Positions 45,401 to 58,660 of a DNA stretch of 64,000 nucleotides are shown piece by piece (position 1 is the first letter of the stretch; every line of letters starts with the position of its first letter). The notes beneath the pieces are model-generated. The model was given only the letters and a program-made list of their open reading frames with translations, made no database searches and had not been told where the DNA came from. This DNA comes from Brassica napus (taxonomy: Eukaryota > Streptophyta > Magnoliopsida > Brassicales > Brassicaceae): assembly GCF_020379485.1 (NCBI RefSeq), contig NW_026014637.1, positions 247,501 through 311,500 of the forward strand, given 5' to 3'. The translations under genes and the position numbers were made by a program.

Positions 45401-45718
45401 ACGTCATGTGTGTACTGAACAGACAGCCCACGTGGGCCAAAATCACCCGAACCGTCCACGGGAAGGGTCAGTGTGCTGAGTCCAAGGACCAACGTGCTGA
45501 TATGTGTACTGGTGGACAGCCACAGACGTCCTGTGTGTGTTGACCGACACACACGGACACACACGGACAGCCACGGACGTCCTGTGTGTGCTGACGGACA
45601 CACACGGACGTCCTGTGTGTGCTGACGGACACCCACGGACGTTCTGTGTGTACTGAACAGACAGCCCAGTGGACCAAAATCACCCGAACTGTCCACGAGA
45701 AGGGCCAGCGTGCTGAGT
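42481..45718 (-). repeat. Higher-order repeat, copy 2 of 3
   Basis: Differs from copies 1 and 3 mainly by single-base and few-base indels (for example ATCACCGAAC at 43303 against ATCACCCGAAC; ACGTGTGATATG at 44862 against ACGTGTTGATATG; ACTGAGGACAG at 45271 against ACTGACGGACAG). Confidence 0.9.
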
Positions 45719-48700
45719 CCTAGGACCAACGTGCTGATATGTGTACTGATGGACAGCCACAGATGTCCTGTGTGTGCTGACGGACACACACGGACAGCCA
45801 CGGACGTCCTGTGTGTGCTGACGGACACACACGGATGTCCTGTGTGTGCTGACGGACACCCACATACGTCTTGTGTGTACTGAATAGACAGCCCACGTGA
45901 GCCAAAATCACCCGAACAGTCCACGAGAAGGGTCAGCATGCTGAGTCCAAGTACCAACATGCTGATATGTGTACTGATGGACAGCTGCGGACGTCCTGTG
46001 TGTGCTGACAGACAAACACGGACACACACGGACAGCCACAGACGTCCTGTGTGTGCTGACGGACACCCACGGACGTCCTGTGTGTACTGAACAGACAGCC
46101 CACGTGGGCCAAAATCACCCGAATAGTTCACGAGAAGGGCCAGCGTGCTGAGTCAAAGGACCAACGTGCGGATATATGTACTGATGGACAGCCATGGACG
46201 TCCTGTGTGTGCTGACGGACACAGACGGACACACACAGACGTCTTGTGTGCGCTGTCGGACACCCACAGACGTCCTGTGTGTACTGAACAGACAGCCCAC
46301 GTGGGCCAAAATCAACTGAACAGTCCACGGGAAGGGTCAGCGTGCTGAGTCCTAGGACCAACGTGCTGATATGTGTACTGATGGACAGCCACAGACGTCC
46401 TGTGTGTGCTGACGGACACACTCGGACAGCCACGGACGTCATGTGTGTGCTGACGGACACACACGGACGTACTGTGTGTGCTGACGGACACCCACAGACG
46501 TCTTGTGTGCATTGAATAGACAGCCCACGTGAGCCAAAATCACCCGAACAGTCCACGAGAAGGGTCAGCATGCTGAGTCCAAGTACCAACATGCTGATAT
46601 GTGTACTGATGGACAGCTGCGGACGTCCTGTGTGTGCTGACAGACAAACACGGACACACACGGACAGCCACAGACATCCTGTGTGTGCTGACGGACACCC
46701 ACGACGTCCTGTGTGTACTGAACAGACAGCCCACGTGGGCCAAAATCACCCAAATAGTTCACGGGAAGGGCCAGCGTGCTGAGTCCAAGGACCAACGTGC
46801 TGATATGTGTACTGATGGACAGCCACAGACGTCATGTGTGTACTGATGGACACACACGGACACACACAGACACGCACAAACAGCCACGGACGTCATGTGT
46901 GTGCTGACAGACACCCATGGACATCCTGTGTGTGCTGATGGACCCACACGGACGTCCTGTGTGTACTGAAAAGACAGCCCACGTGGGCCAAAATCACCCG
47001 AACAGTCCACGGGAAGGGCCAGCGTGCTGAGTCCAAGGACCAGCGTGCTGATATGTGTACTGATGGACAGCCACGGACGTCCTGTGTGTGCTGACGGACA
47101 CACACCGACAGCCACAGACAGCCACAGACACACACGGACGTCCAGTGTGTGCTGACGGACGTCCAGTGTGTGCTGGCGGACACCCACGGACGTCCTGTGT
47201 GTACTGAACAGACAGCCCACGTGGGCCGAAATCACCCAAACAGTCCACGGGAAGGGTCAACGTGCTGAGTCCAAGGACCAACGTGCTGATATGTGTACTG
47301 ACGGACAGCCACGGACGTCATGTGTGTGCTGACGGACACACATGGAGAGCCACGGACGTCTTGTGTGTGCTGACGGACACACACAGACGTCTTGTGTGTG
47401 CTGACAGACACCCATAGACGTCCTGTGTGTACTGAACAGACAGCCCACATGGGCCAAAAACACCCGAACAGTCCACGAGAAGGGTCAGTGTGCTAAGTCC
47501 AAGGACCAACGTGCTGATATGTGTACAGATGGACAGCCACGGACGTTCTGTGTGTGCTGACGGACACACACGGACATAGACAGACACACACGGACAGCCA
47601 CGGACGTCCTGTGTGTGCTGACGGACACCCACGGACATCCTGTGTGTGCTGACGGACACCCACAGACGTCCTGTGTGTGCTGACGGACACCCACGGACGT
47701 CCTGTGTGTACTAAACAGACAGCCCACATGGGCCAAAATCACCCGAACAGTTCACAGGATGGGCCAGCGCGCTGAGTCCAAGGAGCAACGTGCTGATATG
47801 TGTACTAATGGAGAGCCACGGACATCCTGTGTGTGCTGACAGACACACACGGACACACACGGACAGCCACGGACGGCCACGGACGTCCTGTGTGTGCTGA
47901 GTCCAAGGACCAACGTGCGGATATGTATACTGATGGACAGCCATGGACGTCTTGTGTGTGCAGACGGACACACACAGACGTCCTGTGTGCGCTGGCGGAC
48001 GCCCACAGACGTCCTGTGTGTACTGAACAGACTGCCCACGTGGGCCAAAATCAACAGAACAGTCCACGGGAAGGGTCAGCGTGCTGAGTCCAAGGACCAA
48101 CGTGTTGATATGTATACTGATGGACAGCCACAGACGTCCTGTGTGTGCTGACGGACACCCACAGACGTCTTGTGTGTACTGAACAAACAGCCCACGTGAG
48201 CCAAAATCACCCGAACAGTCCATGAGAAGGCTCAGCGTGCTGAGTCCGAGGACCAACATGCTGATATGTGTACTGATGGACAGCCGCGGACGTCCTGTGT
48301 GTGCTGACGGACAAACACGGGCGCACACAGACAGCCACGGACGTCCTGTGTGTGCTGACAGACACCCACGGACATACTGTGTGTACTGAACAGACAGCCA
48401 CGGACGTCCTGTGTGTACTGAACAGACAGCCCACGTGGGCCAAAATCACCCGAACAGTCCACGGGAAGGGTCAACATGCTGAGTCCATGGACCAACGTGC
48501 TGATATGTGTACTGACGGACAGCCACGGACGTCCTGTGTGTGCTGACGGACACACACGGACACACAAGGAGAGCCACGGACATCCTGTGTGTGCTGACGG
48601 ACACACACGGACGTCCTGTGTGTGCTGACAGACACCCATGGACGTCATGTGTGTACTGAACAGACAGCCCACGTGGGCCAAAATCACCCGAACCGTCCAC

Positions 48701-48958
48701 GGGAAGGGTCAGTGTGCTGAGTCCAAGGACCAACGTGCTGATATGTGTACTGGTGGACAGCCACAGACGTCCTGTGTGTGTTGACCGACACACACGGACA
48801 CACACGGACAGCCACGGACGTCCTGTGTGTGCTGACGGACACACACGGACGTCCTGTGTGTGCTGACGGACACCCACGGACGTTCTGTGTGTACTGAACA
48901 GACAGCCCAAGTGGACCAAAATCACCCGAACTGTCCACGAGAAGGGCCAGCGTGCTGA
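45719..48958 (-). repeat. Higher-order repeat, copy 3 of 3
   Basis: Nearly the same as copy 1. The match ends at about 48958, where GTCTAAGGACC replaces GTCCTAGGACC and the following monomer diverges. Confidence 0.9.
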
Positions 48959-49679
48959 GTCTAAGGACCAACGTGCTGATATGTGTACTCATAGACGGCC
49001 ACAGACATCTTGTTTGTGCAGACGGACACACACGGACAGCCACGGACGTCCTGTGTGTGCTGACGGACAACCACGGACAGCCACAGACGTCCTGTGTGTG
49101 CTGGCGGACACCCACGGACGTCCTGTGTCTACTGAACAGACAGCCTACATGGGCCAAAATCACTCGAACAGTCCACGGGAAGAGTCAGCATGCTGAGTCC
49201 AAGGACCAACGTGCTGATATGTGTACTGATGGATAGCCACGGACGTCCTGTGTGATTGCTGATGGACACACACAGACACACACGGACACACACAGACAGC
49301 CACGGACGTCCTGTTTGTGCTGACAGACACCCACGGACATCCTGTGTGTGCTGATGGACACCCACGGATGTCCTGTGTGTAATGAACAGACAGCCCATGT
49401 GGGCCAGAATCACCCGAACAGTCCACGGTATGGGCCAGCATGCTGAGTCCAAGGACCAGCGTGCTAATATGTGTACTGATGGACAGCCACGGACGTCCTG
49501 TGTGTGCTGACGGACACACACGGACACACACGGACAGCCACAGACGTCCTGTGTGTGCTGACGGACAGCCACGAATAGGCACAGACGTCCTTTGGGTACT
49601 GAACAGACAGCCCACGTGGGCCAAAATCACCCTAACAGTCCACGGGAAGGGCCAGCGTGCTGAGTCCAAGGACCAGCGT

Positions 49680-52595
49680 TGTAAGACCCGATCCCGGCCG
49701 CCTAGGCCACGGTCGATGCCTCACGTCGCTCGGTCTACTTCCTAGCCGAACCTCTTAATTTTTGCCCTTTATTTATAATATCGCCTAAAGGCGAGGGCTA
49801 ACTTAGATCTTAGCTAATGACTTCCCTAGTCATTAATAGCATAGATCCTTTCAACAGATACGCAGTGGATTATTCTCTAGTTAACCATTGGTCTAAAACC
49901 AATCTAACACTTGTCTGGTCAGATCACCTCAGCTACTGGTCAGTAAACACAACTGCCAGCTAGCTCCAAGGTCGATCCTGAACCTAGACCAAGTCATACA
50001 ATCAGAGGTTCCGTTCCCCTAAGCCATTCTATCTAGATCTACATAAGTAAATGCTAGATCATACCTTTGCCACATCTATGGAGCTTATTAGCTCATCGGG
50101 TCCTCCATTGACTTGAATTGCTCTTGCTTAACAGCTGGACCACGATCACTCAATGATCTTACTTAAGGTCCTTATCTTGACTCCTGCATCAAACAACTCC
50201 CCTAGGTACTTAGTCATTCAACCAACCAATCCCACAGACATAAGTAACCTTTGAGAAGTCTTCGAAAGGATAAGGATATGTATTTGGCCTATCTCGGCTC
50301 AAGCACAATCCAAAATCCTTTTGCCTTATAGGCAATAGTACCAAGTCCATCTTCTGGACTGACAAAGCTCATTAGATCCTAAGTCAATCAACCAACCATC
50401 CTCACATGACTTGGAACTGATGAGTCATCATCTGGCCTGATCGGCCTTGGGACTTAACCCAGACAACAGATATGACTTGTTCATACCAACCGATGCATTC
50501 ATTAATCAGGTTAGCACCGATACCTTAGACCATCATTCAGAGGTCAGGTCGTCCATACTCAACCATGATCAGATCTTACACGGTCTTTCTTGAACAATCA
50601 CACTTAGGCTCAGTATCCATGGTCTACGACATATAGTACTAGCCACACACTTCGTCATGACTCTTAGCCAATACCGAACCTATCAACACCAAGGTTGATA
50701 TCTAGAAGCATCACATCAATACTCTTACTCCAGCAACATGACTATCCATACTAGTGTTCGGCCATTGGACCATCGTTATGAAACATGATCCGACCACTAG
50801 ACTTCATAAGCCGTCGCCTACTTGGCAGGTATTGATATAACCGGCCTTCCATTGCCATCATGTAGGTCTACTCCCTACATAAGGCATATGGCGCCTATCC
50901 TACTCACCAACCCAAAGTTGATTGTAAGATATCCCACTTAGCCTTTGCGCCTAAAACCATCCAACCATAGCCGGATTGTCCATAGTCCCGTCTAACCGTC
51001 TGGTTAAGATCTAGGTGCGATCGACCAGTTATAAGTCCGGCCCAAAGGCTCACGGACCTTCTTACCTGATCCGACCCAAAGCCTGGATCCATACCACAGA
51101 GTAAGGCCCAAGACCAAACCGGATTGCCTTGCAACCGATCAGACCTTGCGACACAACACTCCGGTTAAACTGACCGTCCGTCCGTTCGACTATGCAGCCG
51201 CGGACTGTTCACTTGGTTCGGCCTAAGCCTTGAACCAAAGGCACCGTTTGGAACTCACACCCTTTGGGAACTAGTACCCTTTGGACAAACGTGCCTCTTG
51301 GCAACTCATGACCCTTGGCATCTCACACCCATTCAGATGCTCCAACCGTTAGACCTAACCGTCTGGTCCGTGCGTGTGTCCGGCCTATGGCCAAAGGACC
51401 ACGCCTTAACCTACACAAGTCATGAACCATTGTGACTGTTCAGGGAAGGGTTGCAACCGTTCAGAACAGAACAGAACCGCCCCTATCCAATAGGATCACC
51501 TTAGGCCGGTTTAGACCATGTGCGCGCCTAACTCGACGGTTATGGACCGCGACCGCATTACTCAACCAGAACCACGGTTATAACCAATCCCAACATATCC
51601 ACAAGGCCACGCCAATGTACAGATGGAGTAGAAGAGGAATTAGATGAAAAGAATAAGAAGAATGGGACACAATCCAAACGCCCATGGCTAGACCGGTTCG
51701 GACTGCCCGATGGTCTTAGCCGATGATTCGGTGGTTACCCCACTGACCCTATCTGACTGAACCACGGCTTTGGGGTCCTTCTCCAGACCTTTCTCTATGC
51801 CTTGGGTATTCATAACCACACGGCCTCCTCTCTCCTAAACCGTTCTACTTGCCGGAGATACAAAACCACCACGACTGGCCCTTTTCCGGCCGATCTCTTG
51901 GCCAGAACTCTCTCTCTCTCTCTCTCTACGTTTTTCCATGAGTATTTTACTCTGGAATTGGATAATGAAATCAACAGGAGAGCCCCCATATTTATAGAAA
52001 AGGAGGGGGTAAGTCTTGCCCCACAAACAGGCATGACTTGCTAGCGAATGGGCACCATCGGCCAAGGGTTGTGCCCTCTCTGCCACTTGCATCCCTTCGC
52101 CCTTTCTGATTGGGTTTGGGGTCGGTCATAAGCCCAACCCACGCCCCAAGCCTCCTGGACTTAGCCCACGGCCTTGTCCAAAGACCCAACAGCCCATGGC
52201 CTCATGGCCGGACCTCACATGCCGCCACTGACCCGGACCCGGACCATCGGCCTAAAACCCGAACAGTCCGTCTAGCTGAGATGAGCTGACTCCCAGCTGC
52301 CTCAGCTGAGTGAGCTAGTAGTACAGCTATTGGAGCTGACTTAAAAGTGGCTGAGCTGGAGTGAACTCAACCTAGCTTCGTTAAGCTGGTCGAGCTACTT
52401 CTCTATCTCGTCCAGCTACCGTCTTACTCGTCTTAGCTGTCTCTTTGCTCTTATAAGGTTAAGTCTAAGTTTCCTTATGTCCTTAACCTTCTTTCTTGAC
52501 CATGGAACGCTTGCCTTGATGTCCTAAGACTGGCTGGTACGTTTCCTCGAACCATGGCTGTCCCGACAATCCTTTCCAGGATTGGGGGCGTGACA
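49680..52595 (-). repeat. 3' LTR of the minus-strand gypsy element
   Basis: 2916 bp, TGTCACGCCC...GGGTCTTACA on the minus strand. TATA at 51989-51996, CT tract at 51908-51927, AGCT-rich block about 52270-52440, short-repeat block about 51235-51330. Differences from the 5' LTR are scattered substitutions plus a few indels, including a 10-bp shorter CT tract and absence of ~15 bp near 51360. Confidence 0.9.
51908..51927. repeat. CT microsatellite in 3' LTR
   Basis: 20-bp CT run upstream (plus-strand sense) of CTACGTTTTTCCATG. The equivalent 5'-LTR tract is 30 bp. Confidence 0.9.
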
Positions 52596-53235
52596 AGTCT
52601 CCCGCACTTGTAATGGATTCGTCCTCGAATCCGGTGATGATTATATCTTGTCCCAAGACAAAATATTCCAACTGAACTTATTCTAGTCTTGATCAGAGAA
52701 TAGAACAAGCTTGATTCAAAACCACCAAATGACCACTTCGATGTACCAGTCAAGTCCTCACGAACTTATTCCAATCTTTAGGCTGCTTGTCCTACAACAA
52801 GTCCTAACAGATTGTTATGGTTCTTTTGTCCGTCATGGACAATAAGGTTCATGACCTCAGCCACAACGTAATGGATCATCCCCTTAACCGGCCACAACCT
52901 TTTCAGGCTTGGCCGCATTGTGATCTTAGTCCCTCCAGACTAAAAACGCCTCAGACTTGACTTCTTTCCTTCACTGGACTTTGTCATAATTTGATCCTGG
53001 TCCTTCCTTGGACTCGATAGTACTCTGGTCCTGGTCCACTCAAGGACTCGACCGTTTCACCCCAACCATAGGTCCATCTCCGAATAGGTCGTGGCCTGAT
53101 CCTCGTCCTTTACTGGACTTGATCATTCTCAACCTTAGGTCAAACTCCGACTTGGTTGTACTGCGACCATGGTCCTCTCTCGGACATGGTCAATTTCTGC
53201 CCTGCCATCTCGGCCGGGGCCGACAGAAACGGACT
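52596..53235 (-). other. PPT and 3' non-coding part of the gypsy element
   Basis: On the minus strand, AAGTGCGGGAGACT immediately precedes the 3' LTR start and serves as the polypurine tract. The rest is non-coding. Pol sequence should lie before this but has been deleted, with protease/RT-linker sequence ending near 53236. Confidence 0.7.
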
Positions 53236-53840
53236 CTAGGATAGCGGGGCTGTCCCTGGTTCCAGTTCAATCATAAATGGATCCGACCTATATGGGGGGA
53301 CACCCTGAAGCGAACAGAACACATCTGGGAACTCAGACACCAACGAATCCTCAGAAAGGTCTTTCCAACAGACAAAACAGTCAGGCTCTGTAGTTGTAAT
53401 TGTTGCCAAAAAGGACTGACAACCCTGTTCTAGTATCCGAATCGCTCGAAATGCTAAAACCACTACTTTCTCTTGAGCCGAACACAGACATTGGTACTGG
53501 AACGGATGAACCCCAGTCTCCAATTGCACACGACCTTTATGGCAATCGAGAGTGGCCCGATACTTTCCCAACCAGTCCATACCTAGGATCATCTCGTGAT
53601 TCTTTAGGTGGACACAGACCAGATTCATGGGGAAGACCTTTCCCTGTATCTGCACTGGGATATTCGACATGAGACCTAGTGAGTTCCTGGCTTGCCCACC
53701 GGCTGCCCTCACTATCCCAAAATTATCACCAGTGTACAGACAGAGCAGACCCTTTCCGACCAGTCCCGGACTCACAAAACCTATGTGTAGCCCTGCGTCG
53801 GAAAGTAAGTGGGTTTTTACACCACCAATCATGAGGGTTC
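53236..53840 (-). pseudogene. Gypsy protease remnant and start of RT linker
   Basis: 198 codons from 53832 match the first ~198 residues of the pol at 33558 ([55 protein letters not shown]). The catalytic triad reads DAG, not DTG, and neighbouring residues are altered, so protease activity is unlikely. The frame ends exactly where the RT proper would begin. Confidence 0.85.
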
Positions 53841-53933
53841 CTATCAGAGACCGCCATTAGAATCCCCTAGACCATTCTAGGTTCCAGACCAAGTATTACT
53901 ACTTGAATGTAAAAAGATAAATTTAGAGATTGC
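53841..53933 (-). other. Possible gag-pol intron, diverged copy
   Basis: 93 nt, GC donor and AG acceptor, with stops in all likely frames. It lies at the same place as the 90-nt GT-AG stretch in the relative at 33460. Confidence 0.4.
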
Positions 53934-54438
53934 CAGAGATCGAATCAAAAGATCCGGAAGCTCCGTCGTCTCGTGACAGTTTATACACCCTCGGTGTTGT
54001 GGTTGGTTTGCCTTAGGACGCCTTGCCTGTGTCTCCACGGCCCTTCCCCTGACTTCCTTGCAGCTTGGGACACTCCTATTGGAAATGTCCTTGCTGGCCA
54101 CAATGGAAACAAGTCATCTGGCCGCTTCTACCAGACGGGTTCGGTCGAGGACAGTTTTGAACCCCATGGTCCATGCTGCCACAATGAACACAAGCCCCCT
54201 TGGCCTTCCAGCACTCACCGGTATGTTTCCGTCCACATTTGGAACACGCAGGTTGGCAACCAGAGGTCTTACCTCCGTCCACCTGGTCCCATTTTCTCTT
54301 TTTATCATTAGTCTTGCCCGATGGGCCAGACTGTGGCTTAGCCTTAAGCTTAGCTTCTTCAGCCAAGTTAGACTCCAACAAAGCCACCCGTTCCACTTCC
54401 AGTGGGTACCTAGATGAGTAGGATTTCGGTTTAATCAC
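53934..54438 (-). pseudogene. Gypsy gag zinc-knuckle remnant
   Basis: Lys-rich stretch, then CSKCGRKHTGECWK, CVHCGSMDHGVQNC and CFHCGQQGHFQ. A TAG at 54076-54078 sits just before the last knuckle's final Cys. The same frame continues after it with a Gly/Lys-rich tail like the one at 33300-33459. The capsid part upstream is not recognisable. Confidence 0.8.
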
Positions 54439-55176
54439 ACATTTAGAAAACGTCCCAAACCATTCTCCAAAGCGTCTTACTATTGCGAATGCTCACACCA
54501 TTCACAACAGCAATTATAATATACCTCAATCCCCATCATACTAAGATACTTAACATCTTGTTCTTCCAATGATTGGAACAAACACCCTGAGTTTCCTCAT
54601 TCTTTCTTTGGACGGATTCAGATTGGAATTGATTCATTCCATCCAACTAGATCTAAGGAAACCTACCTTGACCTATACCGAGTCCTAGCTGATCTATCTG
54701 ATCACAAGTCCACTCGTGTACTGGTCATGTAGTGTCTCCTTTGAGTCAGATTTAACATTGCATATGCTTTAGTTATTATGAACGGCCATCAAGGGATAAC
54801 ACTTAACTTCAGTAGAGTGCTGCACGTTTATTTCAACCTAAGCCACTCTCTGGTCGATGTTACTTCCCTTGTCCTAATCCATAAACAAGTTTTGCATTTC
54901 TTCCATCCCTTCCAACCCGTCTATTACTTCTAAATACTAGATCGACCAACCTTTCTGTTTTTAGGTTCTTGCCCTTGGAAAATGTATCTTGGCTAAGCCG
55001 GTTCATCTTAGAATTCACTAATTCACAAGCATGATACCCTAGCTTACCTCAACTCTTTCTTGGCTCACCCCAACTAAGGTTTCATAGTCATCATAGTTTT
55101 GGAAATAATTTCGGTATGGAACACATAATCTTAGAGCGTTCTCCTAAACAGGATAAACCTGGCTCTGATACCAACT
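54439..55176 (-). other. Non-coding leader of the gypsy element with PBS
   Basis: No open frame or gag homology is seen, so capsid sequence is deleted or decayed. The PBS is on minus at 55162-55173 (TGGTATCAGAGC), with two to three bases between it and the LTR. Confidence 0.75.
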
Positions 55177-57412
55177 TGTAAGACCCAATCCCGGCCGCCT
55201 AGGCCTTGGTCGATGCCTCACGTCGCTCGGTCTACTTCTTAGCCGAACCTCTTAATTTCTGCCCTTTATTTATAATATCGCCTAAAGGCGAGGGCTAACT
55301 TAGATCTTAGCTAAAGACTTCCCTAGTCATTAATAGCATAGATCCTTTCAACAGATACGCAGCGGATTATTCTCTAGTTAACCATTGGTCTAAAACCAAT
55401 CTAACACTTGTCTGGTCAGATCACCTCAGCTACTGGTCAGTAAACACAACTGCCAGCTAGCTCCAAGGTCGATCCTGAACCTAGACCAAGTCATACAATC
55501 AGAGGTTCCGTTCCCCTAAGCCATTCTATCTAGATCTACATAAGTAAATGCTAGATCATACCTTTGCCACATCTATGGAGCTTATTAGCTCATCGGTCCT
55601 CCATTGACTTGAATTGCTCTTGCTTAACAGCTGGACCACGATCACTCAATGATCTTACTTAAGGTCCTTATCTTGACTCCTGCATCAAACAACTCCCCTA
55701 GGTACTTAGTCATTCAACCAACCATCCCCACAGACATAAGTAACCTTTGAGAAGTCTTCGAAAGGATAAGGATATGTATTTGGCCTATCTCGGCTCAAGC
55801 ACAATCCGAAATCCTTTTGCCTTATAGGCAATAGTACCAAGTCCATCTTCTGGACTGACAAAGCTCATTAGATCCTAAGTCAATCAACCAACCATCCTCA
55901 CATGACTTGGAACTGATGAGTCATCATCTGGCCTGATCGGCCTTGGGACTTAACCCAGACAACAGATATGACTTGTTCATACCAACCGATGCATTCATTA
56001 ATCAGGTTAGCACCGACACCTTAGACCATCATTCAGAGGTCAGGTCGTCCATACTCAACCATGATCAGATCTTACACGGTCTTTCTTGAACAATCACACT
56101 TAGGCTCAGTATCCATGGTCTACGACACATAGTACTAGCCATACACTTCGTCATGACTCTTAGCCAATACCGAAGCTATCAACACCAAGGTTGATATCTA
56201 GAAGCATCACATCAATACTCTTAATCCAGCAACATGACTATCCATACTAGTGTTCGGCCATTGGACCATCGTTATGAAACATGATCCGACCACTAGACTT
56301 CATAAGCCATCGCCTACTTGACAGGTATTGATATAACCGGCCTTCCATTGCCATCATGTAGGTCTACTCCCTACGTAAGGCATATGGCGCCTATCCTACT
56401 CACCAACCCAAAGTTGATTGTAAGATATCCCACTTAGCCTTTGCGGCTAAAACCATCCAACCATAGCCGGATTGTCCATAGTCCCGTCTAACCGTCTGGT
56501 TAAAATCTAGGTGCGATCGACCAGTTATAAGTCCGGCCCAAAGGCTCACGGACCTTCTTACCTGATCCGACCCAAAGCCTGGATTCATACCACAGAGTAA
56601 GGCCCAAGACCAAACCGGATTGCCTTGCAACCGATCAGACCTTGCGACACAACACTCCGGTTAAACTGGCCGTCCGTCCGTTCGACTATGCAGCCGCGGA
56701 CTGTCCACTTGGTTCGGCCTAAGCCTTGAACCAATGGCACCGTTTGGAACTCACACCCTTTGGGAACTAGTACCCTTTGGACACACGTGCCTCTTGGCAA
56801 CTCATGACCCTTGGCATCTCGCACCCATTCAGATTCTCCAACCGTTGGACCTAACCTGTCCGTATGGACCGTCTGGTCCGTGCGTCTGTCCGTCCTATGG
56901 CCAAAGGACCACGCCTTAACCTACACAAGTCATGAACCATTGTGACTGTTCAGGGAAGGTTTGCAACCGTTCAGAACAGAACAGAACCGCCCCCATCCAA
57001 TAGGATCACCTGAGGCCGGTTTAGACCATGTGCGCGCCTAACTCGACGGTTATGGACCGCGACCGCATTACTCAACCAGAACCACGGTTATAACCAATCC
57101 CAACATATCCACAAGGCCACGCCAATGTACAGAAGGAGTAGAAGAGGAATTAGATGAAAAGAATAAGAAGAATGGGACACAATCCAAACGCCCATGGCTA
57201 GACCGGTTCAGACTGCCCGATGGTCTTAGCCGATGAGTGGGTGGTTACCCCACTGACCCTATCTGACTGAACCACGGCTTTGGAGTCCTTCTCCAGACCT
57301 TTCTCTATGCCTTGGGTATTCATAACCACACGGCCTCCTCTCTCCTAAACCGTTCTACTTGCCGGAGATACAAAACCACCACGACTGGCCCTTTTCTGGC
57401 CGATCTCTTGGC

Positions 57413-57449
<37 letters not shown>

Positions 57450-58115
57450 GTTTTTCCATGAGTATTTTACTCTGGAATTGGATAATTAAATCAACAGGAG
57501 AGCCCCCATATTTATAGAAAACGAGGGGGTAAGTCTTGCCCCATGAACAGGCATGACTTGCTAGCGAATGGGCACCATCGGCCAAGGGTTGTGCCCTCTC
57601 GGCCACTTGCATCCCTTCGCCCTTTCTGATTGGGTTTGGGGTCGGTCATAAGCCCAACCCACGCCCCAAGCCTCCTGGACTTAGCCCACGGCCTTGTCCA
57701 AAGACCCAACAGCCCATGGCCTCATGGCCAGACCTCACAGCCCGCCACTGACCCGGACCCGGACCATCGGCCTAAAACCCAAACAGTCCGTTTAGCTGAG
57801 ATGAGCTGACTCCCAGCTGCCTCAGCTGAGTGAGCTAGTAGTACAACTAGTGGAGCTGACTTAGAAGTGGCTGAGCTGGAGTGAACTCAACCTAGCTTCG
57901 TTAAGCTGGTCGAGCTACTTCTCTATCTCGTCCAGCTACCGTCTTACTCGTCTTAGCTGTCTCTTTGCTCTTATAAGGTTAAGTATAAGTTTCCTTATGT
58001 CCTTAACCTTCTTTCTTGACCATGGAACGCTTGCCTTGATGTCCTAAGACTGGCTGGTATGTTTCCTCGAACCATGGCCGTCCCGACAATCCATTCCAGG
58101 ATTGGGGGCGTGACA
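55177..58115 (-). repeat. 5' LTR of the minus-strand gypsy element
   Basis: 2939 bp. TATA at 57509-57516, a 30-bp CT tract at 57418-57447, short-repeat block about 56730-56830, AGCT-rich block about 57790-57960. It ends (plus-strand right) in GGGGGCGTGACA beside the AGCGT target duplication. Confidence 0.92.
57418..57447. repeat. CT microsatellite in 5' LTR
   Basis: Uninterrupted 30-bp CT run, 10 bp longer than in the 3' LTR. Confidence 0.9.
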
Positions 58116-58285
58116 AGCGTGCTGATGTGTGTACTGATGGACTGCCACAAACGTTCTGCGTGTGCTGACAGACACACAGGGACAGCCACGGACGTCCTGT
58201 GTGTGCTGACGGAGACACACAGACGTCCTGTGTCTACTGTACAGACAGCAAACGTGGGCCAAAATCACCCACGGACAGCCAAAAT
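58116..58285 (-). repeat. Satellite remnant next to the gypsy element
   Basis: It continues the array cut at 49679 and runs into the CAAAATCACCC join at 58260-58290. It is close to 37770-37940 in sequence. Confidence 0.85.
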
Positions 58286-58550
58286 CACCCGAGAAACCAA
58301 AAATTCAAAAATTAATATTTTTGAAGAAAGTTTTCTGAAAGGAAACATCAAAATATGTCAACAAAGAGTTTAGGATGTCAAGTGTTGATCAAAAGTTGCT
58401 GTAGACATCCGTTTAGACCACGAAACCCCGAAATTTCTAGCATGCAAAAGACAAGGTTAGAAGCAAAAGAAAATCATGAAAATTTACCAGAAAATAGTCT
58501 TAACCATTCTTATGAAGCATGCAAAAATCAGATTCAAACTCGAAGTATGT
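58286..58550 (+). other. rDNA intergenic-spacer unique segment, copy
   Basis: Same as 37945-38215, with small changes (GACAAGG for TACATGG; AATAGTC for AATAGCT). Confidence 0.75.
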
Positions 58551-58660
58551 TTTTTCAGTTTGTCACCTGTACACATTGGTCGTCACTCCTTACTCGACTG
58601 CTCGGTCCAACACTATCGATGGCTGGGTTGAGATCGATCCTTTAGACCTTCGGAATTTGA
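58551..58660 (+). other. Third spacer-ETS fusion fragment, promoter deleted
   Basis: Same break and same far end as at 38216-38315 and 38557-38685 (poly-T, GGTCGTCACTCC, CTGCTCGGTCC, CGGAATTTGA). The three copies therefore descend from one rearranged unit. Confidence 0.7.

Larger units (their letters stand above)
38686..49679 (-). repeat. Large satellite array, orientation B
   Basis: Same monomer as elsewhere, read on the minus strand, mostly organised as the ~3.24-kb triplicate. Long open frames on both strands are products of the 31-bp rotating frame and are not called as genes. The array is interrupted at 49680 by the gypsy element. Confidence 0.95.
49680..58115 (-). mobile_element. Complete but pol-deleted Ty3/gypsy element with target duplication
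   Basis: Minus-strand element of 8436 bp. It comprises a 5' LTR (55177-58115), PBS, degenerate gag, protease, a short 3' non-coding part, PPT, and a 3' LTR (49680-52595). The 5-bp target duplication AGCGT is perfect: 49675-49679 and 58116-58120. Both flanks are the same satellite word (CCAGCGT / AGCGTGCTGAT), so the insertion is into the array. RT, RNase H and integrase are absent from the 2.58-kb interior, so mobilisation would need a partner such as the relative at 32-36.6 kb. Confidence 0.92.
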
